Under the pieces are notes generated by a model. It did not search any database. It saw only the letters and a list, made by a program, of their open reading frames with translations, and was not told the DNA's origin. DNA of 15,668 nt from NCBI GenBank assembly GCA_947523045.1, contig CANNUR010000047.1:1-15668 (forward strand). Direction: 5' to 3'. This document shows positions 15,068-15,668 of the stretch, piece by piece. Each line of letters begins with the position of its first letter. Within the stretch, counting starts at the first letter, position 1. This stretch comes from an uncultured Prosthecobacter sp. Its GTDB lineage: Bacteria > Verrucomicrobiota > Verrucomicrobiia > Verrucomicrobiales > Verrucomicrobiaceae. A program made the translations under genes and the position numbers.

Positions 15068-15668
15068 TCAGAGCCTCTTCACCCGGAAGTTGCGGAAGGC
15101 CACGGGATCGCTGTGGCCGGCGAAGCCGATGAAGCCGGTCTTGCGTTCGACACCGGCGGGCTTGGTCTTGACGCCGCTGTAGTCAAGTTCGTCGAGGTTG
15201 GCGTCGAGGATCTTGGTGCCGTTGAGGGTGACCTTGATGCGGTTGCCACGCACCTCGATCTCCTCGGTGTTCCATTCGCCAACGGGACGCAGGTAGCCGC
15301 GCTTGGCGCTGACCAGATGGTAGATCGAGCCGTGCACCTGGTAGGGCTGGAGTTGTTTGCCGGTTTTGGCCTCATAGCCGTCGGTGTCGATGACCTGGAT
15401 TTCCAGGCCGTCCTTGGCGCTGTGACCGCCGAGCGGTGTGCGCAGGGCGATGCCGTTGTTGCCGGCCGGCGGCAGCTTGAATTCGAAGCGCAGGACCATG
15501 TCGCCATACTCCTCCTTGGTCAGCAGGTCGCCGCCCTTGCCCTTTTTGCAGACGATGTTGCCGTCGATGACCTCGTAGTTTTCCACGGCGCCCTGCCAGT
15601 TCGACAGGTCCTTGCCGTTGTCGAGGCGGGTGAAGCCGGCCTCGCCTTCGGCGAGCAGCTGGTTGGCC
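15068..15668 (-). CDS. DUF1080 / 3-keto-disaccharide hydrolase family protein, 5' partial
   Basis: About 200 C-terminal residues are visible, and the 5' end runs off the window. The frame is open to the edge with no convincing start: the GTG at 15586 lies inside the conserved domain. The visible part begins with the family opening (GFTRLDNGKDLSNWQG, then VENYEVIDGNIV). It continues with GDMVLRFEFKLP, GNNGIALRTP, GLEIQVIDTDG, GSIYHLV, GEWNTEEIEVRGNRIKVTLNG and the ending GFIGFAGHSDPVAFRNFRVKRL. This concanavalin-like sandwich fold is abundant in Planctomycetes and Verrucomicrobia. Some members act on 3-keto-glycosides, so a role in sugar breakdown is plausible but unproven. Members are normally exported, and a signal peptide would lie outside the window. 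It ends in a strong terminator and converges on the VWA operon. Confidence 0.92.
   Translation of the reverse strand, partial: ANQLLAEGEAGFTRLDNGKDLSNWQGAVENYEVIDGNIVCKKGKGGDLLTKEEYGDMVLRFEFKLPPAGNNGIALRTPLGGHSAKDGLEIQVIDTDGYEAKTGKQLQPYQVHGSIYHLVSAKRGYLRPVGEWNTEEIEVRGNRIKVTLNGTKILDANLDELDYSGVKTKPAGVERKTGFIGFAGHSDPVAFRNFRVKRL

Overview
The window looks like a chromosomal segment of a high-GC bacterium of the Planctomycetota-Verrucomicrobiota-Chlamydiota group, most likely Verrucomicrobiota. That placement is inferred from family content. There is a secreted NxxGxxAF-repeat protein, a planctomycete-type cytochrome c fused to leucine-rich repeats, a DUF1080 (3-keto-disaccharide hydrolase) protein, and a glucose-1-phosphate adenylyltransferase of the cyanobacterial/plant sequence type. 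No rRNA, tRNA, CRISPR array, insertion sequence or phage gene is visible. Coding density is very high, and no gene-free stretch exceeds about 130 bases.

Layout. (1) 2-3103 (+): a roughly 1,030-residue exported repeat protein whose 5' end is cut by the window edge, closed by a strong terminator. (2) 3161-5467 (-): purU then thrC in the same direction (one-carbon metabolism, threonine synthesis). (3) 5567-8709 (+), divergent from purU: gluconokinase, sensor histidine kinase and NtrC-like response regulator, packed with an ATGA overlap and a 6-base gap. (4) 8711-10009 (-): glgC, convergent with the regulator and separated from it by one base. (5) 10126-11100 (+): exported cytochrome c-LRR protein. 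(6) 11188-14937 (+): moxR, DUF58 and a BatA-like VWA membrane protein, a compact three-gene operon. (7) 15068-15668 (-): DUF1080 protein, 5' end cut by the window edge, with a textbook UUCG-loop terminator.

Working together: the moxR-DUF58-VWA genes form the familiar MoxR ATPase/VWA chaperone-like module. Gluconokinase plus the two-component system is a plausible co-regulated unit, but the signal is unknown. Glycogen (glgC), gluconate, threonine and one-carbon genes are ordinary metabolism. The most unusual items are the response regulator, whose AAA+ domain has lost the sigma-54 contact loop and several ATPase residues, and the large two-halved repeat protein, whose base composition looks lower in GC than its neighbours. 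I see no clear sign of a wholly new multi-gene system.
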